DNA from: Melastoma dodecandrum
Lineage: Eukaryota > Streptophyta > Magnoliopsida > Myrtales > Melastomataceae
Assembly: GCA_029817715.1 (NCBI GenBank)
Contig: JARUPY010000088.1
Location: 1,178,001-1,242,000 of the forward strand
Reading direction: 5' to 3'
Length of the DNA: 64,000 bases
Part shown: positions 10,584 through 22,784 of the stretch, in pieces
Numbering within the stretch: the first letter of the stretch is position 1
Layout of the letters: the number at the start of each line of letters is the position of its first letter
Translations under genes and position numbers: made by a program
Notes under the pieces: generated by a model
What the model was told of the DNA's origin: nothing
Database searches by the model: none
Seen by the model: the letters and a program-made list of their open reading frames with translations, nothing else

Positions 10584-13274
10584 ATGCTTTCCCTCCTCAA
10601 ATCCAGGCTCCGCCTCCTCTGCTCCCGCCTCTCCCGCCGCCGCCGCCGCCCCCGCCCCAAACCCAACATCGTCGTCAAGCCCTCCCTCTCTCCCCCCTCC
10701 CCTGATCGCTCCCTCCGCCACCCCCCTGTCAAGGAGCGCCCCATCCGCGTCGCCACCTTCAACGCCTCTTTCTTCTCTATGGCCCCTGCCGTCGGACGGC
10801 CCGAGAGGACCTCGAGCCTCGACTTCGACGACCACCGCCGTCAGGAATCCGTCAGGGCGGCCAATTTCCGGACGAAGTCCGCCAACGATCGCCCCAGGAG
10901 CATCCTCAAGCATTCCCCCCTGCAGCTGGCTTCGGTCAACGGGGAGAACGACGGCGGTGTGGCCGCCAAACGGGAGAAGTTCGCGAGGTCGAAGTTAAGG
11001 GTGTCGATAAATTTACCTGACAACGAGATTTCCCTACTGAGGAACCGCCAACTCAGGTCAATGGACCACGAGAGGCACGCGATCGTGGGGCGAAAATCGA
11101 AGGGGAAGGCTCCCATGATGTACAGCGCGAGCTTCTGTGGGACAGGCATCGACGGAGTAAGCAACGGGTACTTACTTCATCACAGGGTCGGCGCCACCGT
11201 CGCCGCCGTAGACGGCAGAGGAGGGGGTAGGACGATGGCGGAGGTCCTGAGGGAGGTGGACGCGGACATAGTAGCACTGCAGGACGTGAAGGCAGAGGAG
11301 GAGAGGGAGATGAGGCCGTTATCCGATCTGGCAAAGGCGCTGGGGATGAATTACGTGTTCGCGGAGAGCTGGGCGCCGGAGTACGGCAACGCTGTCCTCT
11401 CCCGGTGGCCAATACGGCGATGGAAGGTACACAAGATATTCGACGACACAGATTACAGGTAACCCAACCTCCCTCAACTAACATCTATCCAACTTAAACA
11501 TCCCTTAACACACTTCACCTGTTGTCCAATCCAAACTATTTGATGTCATTAGCCTGATGTCAATTAGATTAGAATCATGAGCATCAGTCCCTTAGAGCAC
11601 AGAGTAGGAGAAGTCATGTCCTGTTATTACTGACAGCAACAAACGTTGATCCTCACCTCCTGTCATTTCCTCCACCCACAAAACATTTGCTCCCTGTCAA
11701 TCAATGCTTGTTGATCTAATTCCTCTCACGTCAACCTATGACACACATGATTTGATACTTGACAGTGATTCCCCTCTATTTGTGACATTAAATTCAGTAA
11801 AGCATGAATGATGATGTGATGATACAATTAGCAATCCAAATCTCAGTCACACCCTCCCCCTGACAAATCCCACATCTTCCATTCATTCAATCCACCTAAT
11901 TAGATCACTCTTTAGATTTGATGATAATCATGTCAATTATGTTAAGTTGATGGGTATTAGGTGAAAGTTAAGAAATTTCATATTTCTAGAGGAAACTGGG
12001 ACGGCAGGGCAGCAAAAAGATCCCTTGTTAACAGCTGTATACAGACACACACACACACACATCTGTCAGAAAGTATTACATCCACTGCTTTTTTTAAGGA
12101 TATGGTAATAATTGTCATGTGGGGCTCATCTTCTTCTTCCTCTTCCTTTTTCATTATTATTATTATTATTATTATAATAGAGAAATTGGACTCCACATAT
12201 GTTTGCCTCCTTCTGAGGAAAGCACCTAAAATCGATTCCTCATTCGTATCTTTTAGGGCATTACATTTAATGATTTACAGAAAAAAAGGGAACTGCTTGC
12301 TACAATGATGAGATCATGGGGTTGTTAGTTCTCTTTGACATTTGACTTTTGGACAGGCACGTTCCTAGGGACTGTCCGAAGGCGTAGGCGTCATCCGTTT
12401 TGACTACTGTTTTCTTGTTTCAATCGGGTAAATTGTAGGAACGTGCTCAAGGCCACCATAGACGTGCCCGAGGCAGGCGAGGTCAACTTCCATTGCACCT
12501 TGCTCGACCACCTCAACGAGGGTTGGAGGATGAAACAGGTCGACTCCATCATCCGTTTCACCGACGAGGTCCCTCACCTCCTCGCGGGATGCCTCAACTC
12601 GCTCGACGAGTCCGATTACTCGAACCAGCGGTGGACCGACATTGTCAAGGCGAGTGATCGTTTCTCGGTTTACTGGTAGGGAACGTTTGGGATGATGGGG
12701 GTTTGATTCCGGATGCCTGTCGGATGCAGTATTACGAGGAGCTGGGGAAGCCGACCCCGAAGGCCGAGGTTATGAGGTTCCTGAAGAGCAGTCGGTACAC
12801 GGACGCGAAGGACTTCGCCGGGGAGTGTGAGCCTGTCGTCGTGATCGCCAAGGGCCAGAGTAAGAATGGGTTGATTAATGAAGCTTCTTCGTGAAACGTT
12901 GTCCTTAGAAATGGGGGGAATGAGATTTTCGAAAACTCTCGGCAGGCGTGCAAGGGACGTGCAAGTACGGTACGAGGGTGGACTACATCCTCGCATCGCC
13001 GGACTCCCCCTACAAGTTCGTACCCGGGTCGTACTCGGTCCTCTCGTCGAAGGGGACGTCGGACCACCACATCGTGAAGGTCGACGTGGTCAAGTCGACG
13101 GCCACCGGTGTCGTGCAAGAGGACAACACGCGGAAGAACAAGAGGAGGCAGCAACGCCGTAAGCAACCTCAGGAGGCTGTGAAGATCAACGGGACCCCCC
13201 CGTCGAACGGCGTCTGGAGGAGGAGAGCAACTACGGATCACCACAAACAAAACGGGACGACGTTCGACTCGTAA
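10584..13274 (+). CDS. DNase I-like (endonuclease/exonuclease/phosphatase) superfamily protein
   Basis: Four coding exons: 10584-11458, 12439-12649, 12730-12859, 12946-13274; 1,545 nt, 514 residues. The start at 10584 (MLSLLKSRLRLL) is preferred; an in-frame ATG at 10461 would add a low-complexity leader. EEP-fold motifs appear in order: IRVATFNASFFSMAP, ADIVALQDVK, YGNAVLSRWPI, LLDHLNEGWRMKQ, GTRVDYILAS and the catalytic SDHHIVKVD. The C-terminus is strongly basic (RKNKRRQQRRKQ), suggesting nuclear or nucleic-acid contact. The second intron begins GC rather than GT (AAG|GCGAGT at 12650), needed to join DIVK to YYEELGKP. Plant members of this group have no firmly established substrate. Intron 1 holds (AC)n and (ATT)n repeats. 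Confidence 0.85.
12045..12062. repeat. (AC)n microsatellite in DNase I-like intron 1
   Basis: Run of AC dinucleotides inside the 980-bp first intron. An (ATT)n run follows at about 12153-12174 in the same intron. Confidence 0.75.
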
Positions 13275-13628
13275 CATATGTTCTTCACACAATCACGCCG
13301 CCTGAGAAGGTATGAAATCAATGGTCCGGAAACGAAATGTTTCGGACATGACGATGGATTTTTCCTCATCCCGTTTACACAAATTCGATTAATTTCATAG
13401 GTTTGTCTGTGTAATTAAGTTTAACAAATAATGAGAGGGGGTCTTCTTGTTCATATGTCTCTTCTTCTTCCCAATCCAAATTCATTGAAAGTCACTCGGT
13501 CGATGCGAACTGTGACATGAACAAGAGCTTTCAAATTACTCCGGGATGAATCATAGAAATAATATTTAGTCGCAGGCCGGGCGATCGACTTTGTCTCCTC
13601 CAAACCAAGGGTAATCCGGCGGAGTGAG
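13275..13628. other. Convergent 3' spacer, DNase I-like and sugar transporter genes
   Basis: 354 bases between two stop codons of converging genes; it must contain both 3' UTRs. Nothing else is seen. Confidence 0.5.
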
Positions 13629-16411
13629 CTAAGTCGTGCCCTTGTTGATCGCTGCCTGTATCTGCTCGAGGCTTCTCCCTTTCGTTTCCGGTACCACGAA
13701 CACGATGAACAGGATCCCAAGCAGGTTTATAGCCGCGTAAAGGAGGAAAGTCCCTGCAGAAAGAAAGTCGTCGAGCATCATGAATAGCCAACCTCTTCGT
13801 CGGGGAGTGTTCGATGAGCGTTTGTGTGTACCATAGGAGCTCCAGCTCATTAAGTAGTTGAATGTGTAGGAGATCAACCATGCGCCGAACCAGTTAACGA
13901 GTGTCGCGAATCCTCCGGCCACTCCTTTGATGTTCACAGGAAATATCTGTAGAACATTTCATAGAACGTTGAGTAGGCTGTGAGCATTTCGATTGGTGCT
14001 TGCTCGGTCGACTAGATTTACCTCGGACATGACGACCCATGGGACAGCACCCATCCCGACAGAAAACGATCCTATGTAAAGCTGCACGTACGAAGCTTTG
14101 AACAAACATAAGACGAGCCATACTGGATAAAGATTGTAATAGATGAGGACTTGAGTAATATGCTGCGGCGTTGCTGATGTTACCAGTATTCCGGCGACTG
14201 CGAAAATCGGGGAAACCGTGGTAGCCCATTCATGTACCTGTCTCGCAGAAAAGATTTCATACTCAGGCCAGTGGTGAATATATCGACGAGACATGGGATG
14301 GGAATGATGGATAGAACGAAATGGTAGAATCACCTTCAGGAAGAAGGACAAAGCGACCAACAGGCATCCCAGGACGAGTCCAGATCCGGATATCTGTAAT
14401 GCGATTAGAAAGGCTCGGATGACTAAATATGAAACAGGGATCATCAATGGAATGCGAAATTGTTTGATTGTCCAATGACATACCAGCAACAGGGGCTTTC
14501 TTCCGGCTCGGTCGACCAAGACGGCCCCAATGGCTGTGATCACGACCTGTGAGATGAATGCACACAAAATTTGATCGATTAGCAAACTGAAAGTAAAACG
14601 CAGAGCGGGAGATACAACAACAAACATCACCTGAATGATGGCGTATGTTATAGTTCCGACACTGGACGGAAACCCTGAAATGTTTCGACAATGTGGAAGT
14701 CTCAAATTAGTGTTGCATCTTTCCGATTTACGGTTATCTGTCTGCGGATTGGCATAAAAGTACCTGCTTCTTCGAAGATATAGCTTACGTAAAAGCAGAC
14801 TCCGTTGATTCCTCCGAACTGTTGGCACACCATGAGGCCGACGCCAATCTAGTAGAATGAGAAGGGGTAAGTTCTGCATTTCGATTGAAAATTGATCAAG
14901 AACATTAATGCAGCAGTGCCTGATTACCGTGACAGAGCGCTGGTATCGCCTCTGGAACAGATCCAGCATCTTGGCTTTTGGGAGTCGCTCGAGGGCCTCG
15001 ACATAGTCCTGTCAGCCAGGGGTCTCATCGGTTCAGGACTGGGGAACTTACATAGGTAATAAACTAGAAGTGGGAACGAAACAGATTAGAAACCTACTAG
15101 GATCTCGGTCGCCTCTTGGGATATGTCCGCGTCCCTGCCGCGAAGTTTCTGCAACGCTGCTTTCAACTCCTTATCCCGTCCAGTTTTAGCCTGCGTGCCA
15201 ATAAACCAGACATCCATAAAACTCTGCGAAAACCTGTAGAAGAAATTTTGTCACGATGGACGGTCTTCGACCAGCCATCTTGGAGACTCGGGGATGAAAA
15301 ACAGCCCGAGGAGCACGACGGCACACGGGATTAGATTGATCAATGCCAAGGCCCTCCAAGATACCACCGTCCCTATAACGAAGGAAATGGAAACTCCCGT
15401 GCAGATCATGAGCTGTCGAAAAAATGGATGACACTGGTGAGATAAGACCGACTTACTTTTAATTTCCATGTATTCGCTTGTTAGGAAGCGGCTCTTACCT
15501 GGTTCATGGCGGTCAGAGCACCACGAAGGTTCTTTGGCGCCATCTCCGCGACGAAGACAGGTACCTTAACAATGTATATGACTTAGCGCGGCACCGCGGA
15601 AAAGCAATTCACTCGGCCAACAGTTCGGGAAGACAGTTTACCACGTAGGAGAAGGCTCCCATTCCATAACCGGACAGCAATCTTCCAATGTCTAGAACAA
15701 CTGGCCCCTAACCTTGCAATTCTTTCGAGATCAGATCATTGCAGGTGATACACACTCGCACGTGTCTGGGAGATTTTCTCTCAACGTACCTGAGCAAAGT
15801 AAATGGCGAACCAACCCCCGACGCAGAAGGCCGTCGCCACTCTCATCATCTGCATACCGCGACGAAGGTGTCAACCGAGAGTATAATCTGGAACTGGCAT
15901 AGTCGTCGGATCGGATCCCGGCCCCTTACCCACTTACGGCCAACGAAATCAGCAATCGGTCCGCTCGTAATGGCTCCGATCATAGCGGCGAACGTCAGGA
16001 TGGATCCAAACACCGAGTACTGCCGAAAGATCCAAGCAAAAAGGCATCAACAGCCCCGATCATCATCCCCAGACATACTTTACGGCTAACTGTTCTACAA
16101 CCGACCTCGGACAAAGTAAGGCTCAGATCCTCCACGATAGCGCTCTGTGTAGGCGACGAGTAACCGACCTGAAACCGGCAAAGTCTCTCAAGTCCATCAT
16201 CACCCGAAACTAAATAAAACAGACAATCAAAAAGAAAACTCACGCAGGTCCCGAACTCGTAAGAGCCGCAAACAGCGACGAACGTGGAGAAGTAGATCAT
16301 CCAAGGACTGCCACCATCATCGGCCTTCTCGACCGCGGCCACCTCAACCAACGGCTGGGTCAGCGGAGGATCCTCGCGGTCGTAGTCCTGGTCCTCAATA
16401 CCGTCCCCCAT
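13629..16411 (-). CDS. ERD6-like sugar transporter (MFS)
   Basis: Monosaccharide transporter of the ERD6-like clade, usually on the tonoplast exporting hexoses. Seventeen coding exons on the minus strand (start 16411): 16244-16411, 16106-16168, 15930-16019, 15790-15849, 15642-15707, 15499-15564, 15272-15412, 15098-15190, 14928-15008, 14764-14848, 14631-14674, 14484-14546, 14334-14393, 14184-14237, 14022-14081, 13832-13946, 13629-13753; 1,434 nt, 477 residues, the usual size. Every joint keeps phase. Family motifs: [10 protein letters not shown] in the first loop, [27 protein letters not shown] after TM6, [47 protein letters not shown], and [14 protein letters not shown] at the C-terminus. Exon 7 uses a weak donor (CTG|GTCGAA). 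The gene looks intact. Confidence 0.9.
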
Positions 16412-17288
16412 GATCGGCCGTCGAGGCTCCGAAAGGCAGGAAGGAAGGAATGGTCCCCGCAACAATGGAGTGAGTAGTAAGTAGTAGAAGAAGTAGTACA
16501 TAATCGGGATGGTTCCATATAAATGGAACCCAGAACCAGACAAAATGAATGGTGTGTGGTCACTTGTCACTGTTCGAAAGTGACTTGTGCTGCTGTCCGA
16601 CCCAAAGGACTGATTGATGGGAAGAACGAATATCCTCTCCGGCTAAGTGTAGTAGTACAATAAGGTTAATTCTATCATACTATAGTTTACATCGCTTTTT
16701 GCCTTTTTGGATACAAAGGAGTTTTGTTACTTGATAAAGTTAATTAAAAATCGAGTACTAATTTTAAAATATAAGTTAATAAATTTTAAAATTAAAGATC
16801 AGTTAGTTGGTAAGTTAAGAAGTTTAGCTGGGGGGATTGAGGTAGCTGAAAAACTTTGACTACCGCCCCCCTCCCCAAATTTAGGAACAAAATTCGCTAA
16901 ACTTATTAGTTTTACCATTTTCCCCTTTTGTCTCCGAAGCATTGTTCCTAATTAATTAATGTTAGTCAGTAAAAAAAATGTGCGAAATAAGCTTTTTAAT
17001 TTTAAAATTTGTTGACAAGAGAAACGGCGGTTTCATCTCAAAGAAGGAAGGCACGTGGGATGCCGAGAGTCGTCGTCGTCTTGCTAAACATTACGCACAT
17101 TGAATTGAACTATGTATGTTAATTGAGAACGAAATGAATCCAGATGGACCGGCCCCCCAATCCAATCCAAAGACCCAAAATCAAATCTCCCTTTTTTTTT
17201 TCTTTCTTCAAAATAAAGATTATTGGGGTTATTTACAGGTTTACGCTCCAAAAATTGTGGGACGGACTTTTTTTTTTTAGTTTTTTGA
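16412..17288. other. Intergenic, sugar transporter to RKF3-like gene
   Basis: AT-rich 877-bp spacer with the transporter's promoter and the kinase gene's 3' UTR. Runs of T at 17190-17200 and 17268-17279 are simple sequence. No gene or element is recognised. Confidence 0.5.
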
Positions 17289-19193
17289 TTATTTACTCTT
17301 GCCCGAACTCGTTGTTCCTTCCTGGATGCTGTCCGAGTTGCTGTTGTTGTTGTTGTTGTTGTTGTAGTTCCGGTCGTTCTCGAATGTGTACGACTGATAT
17401 CCTCTAGGCGTAGACATCTGCCCCGAGCTGCTGCTCACCGACCTCTCTATGTCGTCTATGTCCGCCACCAGAGGGATCGGTCTCTCGGGGATCGTCGGCA
17501 CCGTGATCTCCGTCTCCAGCATCTTCACTACCTGATCCATCGTCGGCCTCGCGTATAGCTGAGGGTGGGAGCACAGCACCGCCACCAGCACGTACTGCTC
17601 CATCACTTCCGGCGTCCCTAGTTCTGGGATACCGTCCTCAATCACGTCCAGGGCCTGCCCGTTCCTTACCAGCGACCACGCCCAATCCGTGATCAGGTAT
17701 GGCTGGTCCTCGTTTGCCATCAGCGCTTTCTTCCCGCTCAGTAGCTCGAGGAGCACCACGCCGAAGCTATACACGTCGCTCCGCTCGGTCAGCTGGCCGT
17801 ATAGGGCGTACTCTGGCGCGACGTACCCCATCGTGCCGGCTACGCGCGTGCTCATGTGCGTCATCCCCTCTGGGGTGAACTTTGCAAGCCCAAAATCGGC
17901 CACCTTGGGTTCAAACCTCTGGTCCAAGAGTATGTTGCTCGCTTTGATGTCCCTATGGATGATCGCGGGCTGTGCACCGTGGTGCAGGTACGACAACCCC
18001 CTCGCTGTGCCTAGCGCAATTTTCTGCCGGAGCGGCCAGCTCAGCTTTGTCCCCGACGACCCGAACAGATGATCGTGCAGACTACCATTCTTCATCAAGT
18101 CACACACAATGATCCTCTGGTGGCCCTCGTATTGTGTCGTGGCAATGCAGTAGCCTCTCAAACCAACCAGGTTCACATGCCTAACGCTGGCTATGACCTC
18201 GACCTCGTGAGCAAAATCAGTATCTCCAGCAGCGGAACAGTTCTTGAACCGTTTCAGGGCAACCTCGGTGCCGTCATCCAGCAAACCCCTATATACATTC
18301 CCGTATCCGCCTCTCCCAATGATGTAGTCCCGGGAGAAATTCTTCGTAGAGCGCTTGATCTCGTCGAAACTAAACCTCGTAAAGTTGGTGCTTTCCTTAA
18401 ATGTGTCGAGCCCCCTCTCTTCGACTTGCCCCGGGCCGCCTTTCCTCCTCCTCCTAATCAACCTACCTTTCTTTCTCCTTCGGAACACCCAAATCGCGGA
18501 AACTCCGACGCACAACCCGACCCCACAAATCACGGCCAGAATGACAACCCAAGTCCGCCCGCGCCCCCCACTGCTTCCCGTGAAGTTCAGGGAGAACAAA
18601 CAATTGGCGGTGTCCGTATCCGTGGGCCCGAGGTAATTCGCAAATGCCCCTGTATACACGAACGGAAACGTGGAGCAATCGGAAACGTTGCCAATCGAGG
18701 TACCATTGAGATGCAGATTCGAGAGGCTGGTGTAGCAGAGGGCGCAGGGGGAGCCACCAAGGAGGCTCTGGTTGCAGCTGGAGACGAGGGAGGAGATGGT
18801 GGCGTTGCCGACCCTGTCCTCGAAGTCCTTTCGGGTGTCGATCCCGACGCAGCCCTGGGAGATCCAGGAGGAGTTGAAGCCGCAGGAGGAGAGGATGTTG
18901 AAGTTGGGGATGAGTGAGTTGATGAGGGACTGGTAGGAGTTCCAGCAGGAGGTGGAGGAGTTGAGGGGAGGGAGGAAGAAGCCGGTGCGACGGAGATAAT
19001 CGGAGTCGACGAGGCGGAGGCCCTGAAGGATGTAGTGGCACTCGGTGGGGACGTCGAGGCCCGTCTGGGAGGCGGCGGAGGGGGGTATCAGGTCGCTCAG
19101 GACGGTGAAGTTGAGGGGGCAGGCGGCCTGGGAGAGGGCGAGCGTAGGGAAGAGCAAGAGGAGGAGGAGGAGAAGGCAGAGGATCTGCGGCAT
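17289..19193 (-). CDS. RKF3: RKF3-like receptor protein kinase with SPARK domain
   Basis: Intronless gene for a plasma-membrane receptor kinase of 634 residues. The start at 19193 (MPQILCLLLLLLLLFPTLA) gives a clean signal peptide; the frame stays open to 19391 but that leader lacks family resemblance. The ectodomain has the SPARK pattern of paired cysteines and N-glycosylation sites (CPLNFTVL, CHYILQGLRLV, SSCNQSLLGGSPCALC). A transmembrane helix follows at about residues 219-242 (WVVILAVICGVGLCVGVSAI), then a basic stop-transfer. The kinase domain is complete: GRGGYGNVY, VALKRF, HRDIKASNILL, DFGLAKF, GTMGYVAPEYA. It therefore should be active. Near the C-terminus a run of Asn is encoded by a GTT/AAC microsatellite at about 17343-17365. 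RKF3 in Arabidopsis is also intronless. Ligand unknown. Confidence 0.88.
   Translation of the reverse strand: MPQILCLLLLLLLLFPTLALSQAACPLNFTVLSDLIPPSAASQTGLDVPTECHYILQGLRLVDSDYLRRTGFFLPPLNSSTSCWNSYQSLINSLIPNFNILSSCGFNSSWISQGCVGIDTRKDFEDRVGNATISSLVSSCNQSLLGGSPCALCYTSLSNLHLNGTSIGNVSDCSTFPFVYTGAFANYLGPTDTDTANCLFSLNFTGSSGGRGRTWVVILAVICGVGLCVGVSAIWVFRRRKKGRLIRRRRKGGPGQVEERGLDTFKESTNFTRFSFDEIKRSTKNFSRDYIIGRGGYGNVYRGLLDDGTEVALKRFKNCSAAGDTDFAHEVEVIASVRHVNLVGLRGYCIATTQYEGHQRIIVCDLMKNGSLHDHLFGSSGTKLSWPLRQKIALGTARGLSYLHHGAQPAIIHRDIKASNILLDQRFEPKVADFGLAKFTPEGMTHMSTRVAGTMGYVAPEYALYGQLTERSDVYSFGVVLLELLSGKKALMANEDQPYLITDWAWSLVRNGQALDVIEDGIPELGTPEVMEQYVLVAVLCSHPQLYARPTMDQVVKMLETEITVPTIPERPIPLVADIDDIERSVSSSSGQMSTPRGYQSYTFENDRNYNNNNNNNSNSDSIQEGTTSSGKSK
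17343..17365. repeat. (TTG)n microsatellite inside RKF3-like coding region
   Basis: Triplet run read on the minus strand as a poly-Asn tract close to the receptor kinase C-terminus. Being a triplet repeat it can change length without shifting frame. Confidence 0.8.
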
Positions 19194-21073
19194 GGCGGCT
19201 GTTCGAGGGTAGGGGCCGGCGAATGGTGGGGTGGTTAGGTTAAGGAATTGTAGTTGTTGGCTTTTAGTGGCGGACACATCGGTCGTCGCCGGCGGCCGAA
19301 GGTTGGACTGGCTGGAAGAGAAAAAGGGCGACAGAAACGACGTCGTTGTCTTGGGATAAGGCGAACCTGGGTTTGACCAGTTTCGGACCACCTTTTTTCC
19401 CCTCCTTTGTCCGAACCCACCACCCCCAACCCCAGTTTCGGCCTATTGGGCCCTTGAATTTCCCTGAGGATTCCATAAACGGGCTTGAATCGATTCGTCA
19501 TGTTTCGTTTGCGTTTAAAAAGGTCCTATTTTTTTATTTTTCCTTTTTTTTAACCACCGATTTAGGTAATGATTTGTTTGGTACATGTAATGAATCATGA
19601 TGATGTGTGATGTAAGTTGGTATGCTACCACTAGATCTGACGCAGGAGGGGAATTATCCCACGACACTCACTGCCCAACTCAGAGGACAACTCTTGACAT
19701 CGTCATCCCCACTTGGTCCGTCTTACAATATACGGGGGTTTCACATTTGTGAGAAAAAAGTCAATATACGCTACGTGTCACGACTTTGTCGCGTGTGGTT
19801 GATTATTAAATCGTCAGTCGTGTTAAATGTGAACCGTGCCGAAACGACAGCCGGCCATGATGTCGATGTCCGGTTGTAATTGTCCGGGGAGAGAGCACCG
19901 ACAGCCCCCACATCTCCTCGAAACAGCAATCACTAAATGACCGATCTTACACCAGTGTGAGCTCATAATGGCATGCCAAATCGGGGGTTTAGTGAAGCGA
20001 GCTCTTAAGACAAAACCCCCACGTCCGCACTCACACCCACAGGTAACGACCCTAAGAAATTACGCGCGCGATGCGGTATAGATTCTTACGACGATCATAG
20101 AGATGAAACTCTTTTTGACCTGATAAGTAATCAGTTTCAAAATTTCTCAAATAAGCGAAGAACTCGTTATTCGAAGTAGCGAATTCGATTTATAAGAAAT
20201 ATTCGTTAATCGAAACCCATTATCCGGAAACATCGAATTTCTAATCAGAATTTGAAGCTAGTCTGCCGAAATAACTCGGAATTACAAATAGAATTATTGT
20301 TCCCAAATAGTGATTTCTCCATTCAATTTGAGAAAAACCTACGACCTATTTTATGGAATAACTTTAAAATAGAACAAACTCATAGACGATGTGTGAATCG
20401 AGCAAAAACTTTAAATTTCTTAATTATATATATAAAAAAGAAACAGACAAAACCCACCACGTGCTCACTCATCCACCCTCACGTGACCCACCCATGATCA
20501 AGAAGGGGTAATTTGTCTTTCATACCCTGTTTAGTGATTTTGTGGCTTCCAAGCATTAAATCAAATGACGAGCATTCAATCACGTCATGACGAATCCCAA
20601 TTTGTTAGAAATGTGAACAGCCAAGCCTCATTGTTTTTTTGTTTATCAATAGAAGGAATATAAATAACGTACGGATCAATCCAATCATTTTCCAAAGCTC
20701 ATTGAGATTGTGTAGCCCCTAAGTCAAGTCATGTTAAAAAAAAAAACTACATTAGTTTAGTTTACACTCGTGTCTCCCTCTCCTCTTGTTGTCAGAAAAC
20801 GAAGATAACACAAGCAAACACCCCCCCCCCCCCCCCGCCCCCTACTTCGACTCATCGTGACCCACAATCCACAATGATTAAACCCCAACAACATTCCTGA
20901 TATCTTCAACCCCATGCTTCCCTGGCTTTCTGGTTCTGCCCACAAGTTAGTCGGGATTCATATGTTGTCTGAAAGTTATTTCACTTTGCCGGGAAACCTC
21001 TTGCCTCGATGCTTGCACTTGTTCTGTGATCGACCAGCTTCTTGAGATCTTAGGCGATCCCGCTTTTTTTCGA
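19194..21073. other. Divergent intergenic, RKF3-like to RLCK VI gene
   Basis: 1.9 kb containing two promoters. Seen: a homopolymer of 16 C at 20821-20836, CACGTG-type sites at about 20459 and 20481, and AT-rich sequence between. No coding frame resembles a known protein. Confidence 0.5.
20821..20836. repeat. C16 homopolymer
   Basis: Uninterrupted run of sixteen C followed by GCCCCC. Such runs are length-unstable and are also a common place for sequencing length errors. Confidence 0.8.
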
Positions 21074-22784
21074 ATGGGGAAACAGAAGACGGGACAGTTG
21101 TCTGCGTCGTCGACGTCGACGTCGCCTGTCGGGATGCTTGAGGACTTCCTGAGGAGCAGCGGGTCGTCAACGGACACGTCAACCGTCTCCGAACAGGAAT
21201 CTAGGAGGGGGCAGAAGCATGGTTCTCGTTGGCGCTCCATCGTCGGGATCTTCAGTAGACGACGGCCGGGGGAGGATGTTCTGGGACTGTTTGCTGGGAA
21301 GGAGGGGTCGTCCCTCAAGAGGAGCACCAGCATGAGAGGTGTGATAGGGATGGCACCCTGTTTCATGCCGAGGATTGATCCAAACGGTGGAGACTTGCCA
21401 TGGAAGCACTTCGGCTGCGCTGAGCTTCAATCAGCTACGAACAATTTCAGCAAAGGTGAGTTGGGCATGCTTCCACGTGATGCGGGCCCTGTCGAGCTTT
21501 TCTCGCTGTTCTGAATAGGTTTGTGCAGAGAACCTGATAGGAAAAGGAGGTTATGCCGAGGTCTACAGGGGATGCCTCCAGAACGGGAAAGTAGTCGCAG
21601 TCAAGAGGCTCACGCGAGGAACCCCGGATGAAAAAATAGCAGACTTCCTGGCCGAGGTAGGGATCATGGCTCATGTAGCCCACCGCAACACTGCCAAGCT
21701 GGTAGGATATGGGGTCGAAGGCGGGATGCACCTCGTGCTCGAGTTATCCACGAATGGGAGCCTAGCCTCTTGGCTATATGGTTTGAAGGAGAAACTAGAA
21801 TGGCAGACAAGGTACAGGGTTGCATTGGGCACCGCTGAAGGGTTACTCTACCTCCACGAAGGTTGTCCGAGGAGGATTGTCCACAGAGACATCAAGGCCG
21901 CGAATATTTTGCTCACAAGGGACTTCGAACCGCAGGTGGACAATTTCGTAACCCCAATTTTCAGAACGGTTTATCGAGGCGTAGATTTCAACTGACACCA
22001 AATTGGGCATTCCCTTTTTAATGGATGCAGATATGCGATTTCGGACTCGCGAAATGGTTGCCAGAGAAGTGGACTCACCTCACTGTGTCCAAATTCGAAG
22101 GAACATTCGGGTTCGTATTCTGCAGCTATTTTTTACTTATCCGAAGATTCAGTAACTGTGGAATTTTCTGCGCAAAATACTGAAGAAGCATTTTAGTGTT
22201 TTTCTCCGGCAGGTATCTCGCGCCGGAGTACATGATGCACGGCATAGTCGATGAAAAGACTGATGTGTTCGCATTTGGGGTGCTGCTGCTGGAATTGGTC
22301 TCTGGCCGCCGTGCTTTGGATTACGAGCAGCGGAGCCTCGTAATCTGGGTACATTTTCCAACCAGTTGTTTATCCAAAGAGACCCAGAACTGAAACTATC
22401 AATATCTCGGGAATTTATGGGAGTTTCGGCCCATTTTCAGGCGAAACCTCTGTTGAGAAAGAGCAACGCAAGAGAGCTAATCGATGCATCCATCGCCGGA
22501 AATTACGACACGGGACAGCTGAATCTCGTAGTCTTGGCAGCTTCTCTGTGCCTATGCCAGTCCTCAATCCGACGTCCCAGCATGAGCCAGGTAAACTCAC
22601 TCTCTCAGTACACTCCTCCGCAAATGATCCCCAAACTCTAACCGACCATTTCCTGCAGGTGCTGCAAATCCTGAAAGGAGACCTGAGCTGTCTGAAGAAC
22701 AAGGGCGAACTCAGAACCCCATTCTTCCGGAAACTCTTGTCCCAGAACCCCGTTCCGAGAGCTCAACCGTCCATGCCAGAATGA
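21074..22784 (+). CDS. Receptor-like cytoplasmic kinase, class VI (RBK-like)
   Basis: Cytosolic Ser/Thr kinase without signal peptide or membrane helix. Six exons: 21074-21455, 21529-21935, 22031-22110, 22213-22348, 22441-22590, 22659-22784; 1,281 nt, 426 residues. The Ser-rich N-terminus contains [20 protein letters not shown], seen in class VI kinases that bind ROP GTPases (RBK1/RBK2). The catalytic domain is complete: [83 protein letters not shown]. The WTHLTV activation-loop stretch is characteristic of this class. The start at 21074 is the first ATG of the frame. ROP binding is inferred from family, not seen. Confidence 0.87.

Noticed and set aside
12732..13292. 186-codon minus-strand frame over the DNase I-like last exons
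   Set aside because: Shadow frame; the plus-strand EEP motifs and splice joints explain the region.
18069..18917. 282-codon plus-strand frame opposite the RKF3-like gene
   Set aside because: Long only because the GC-rich kinase gene leaves the antisense strand open; no domain resemblance.
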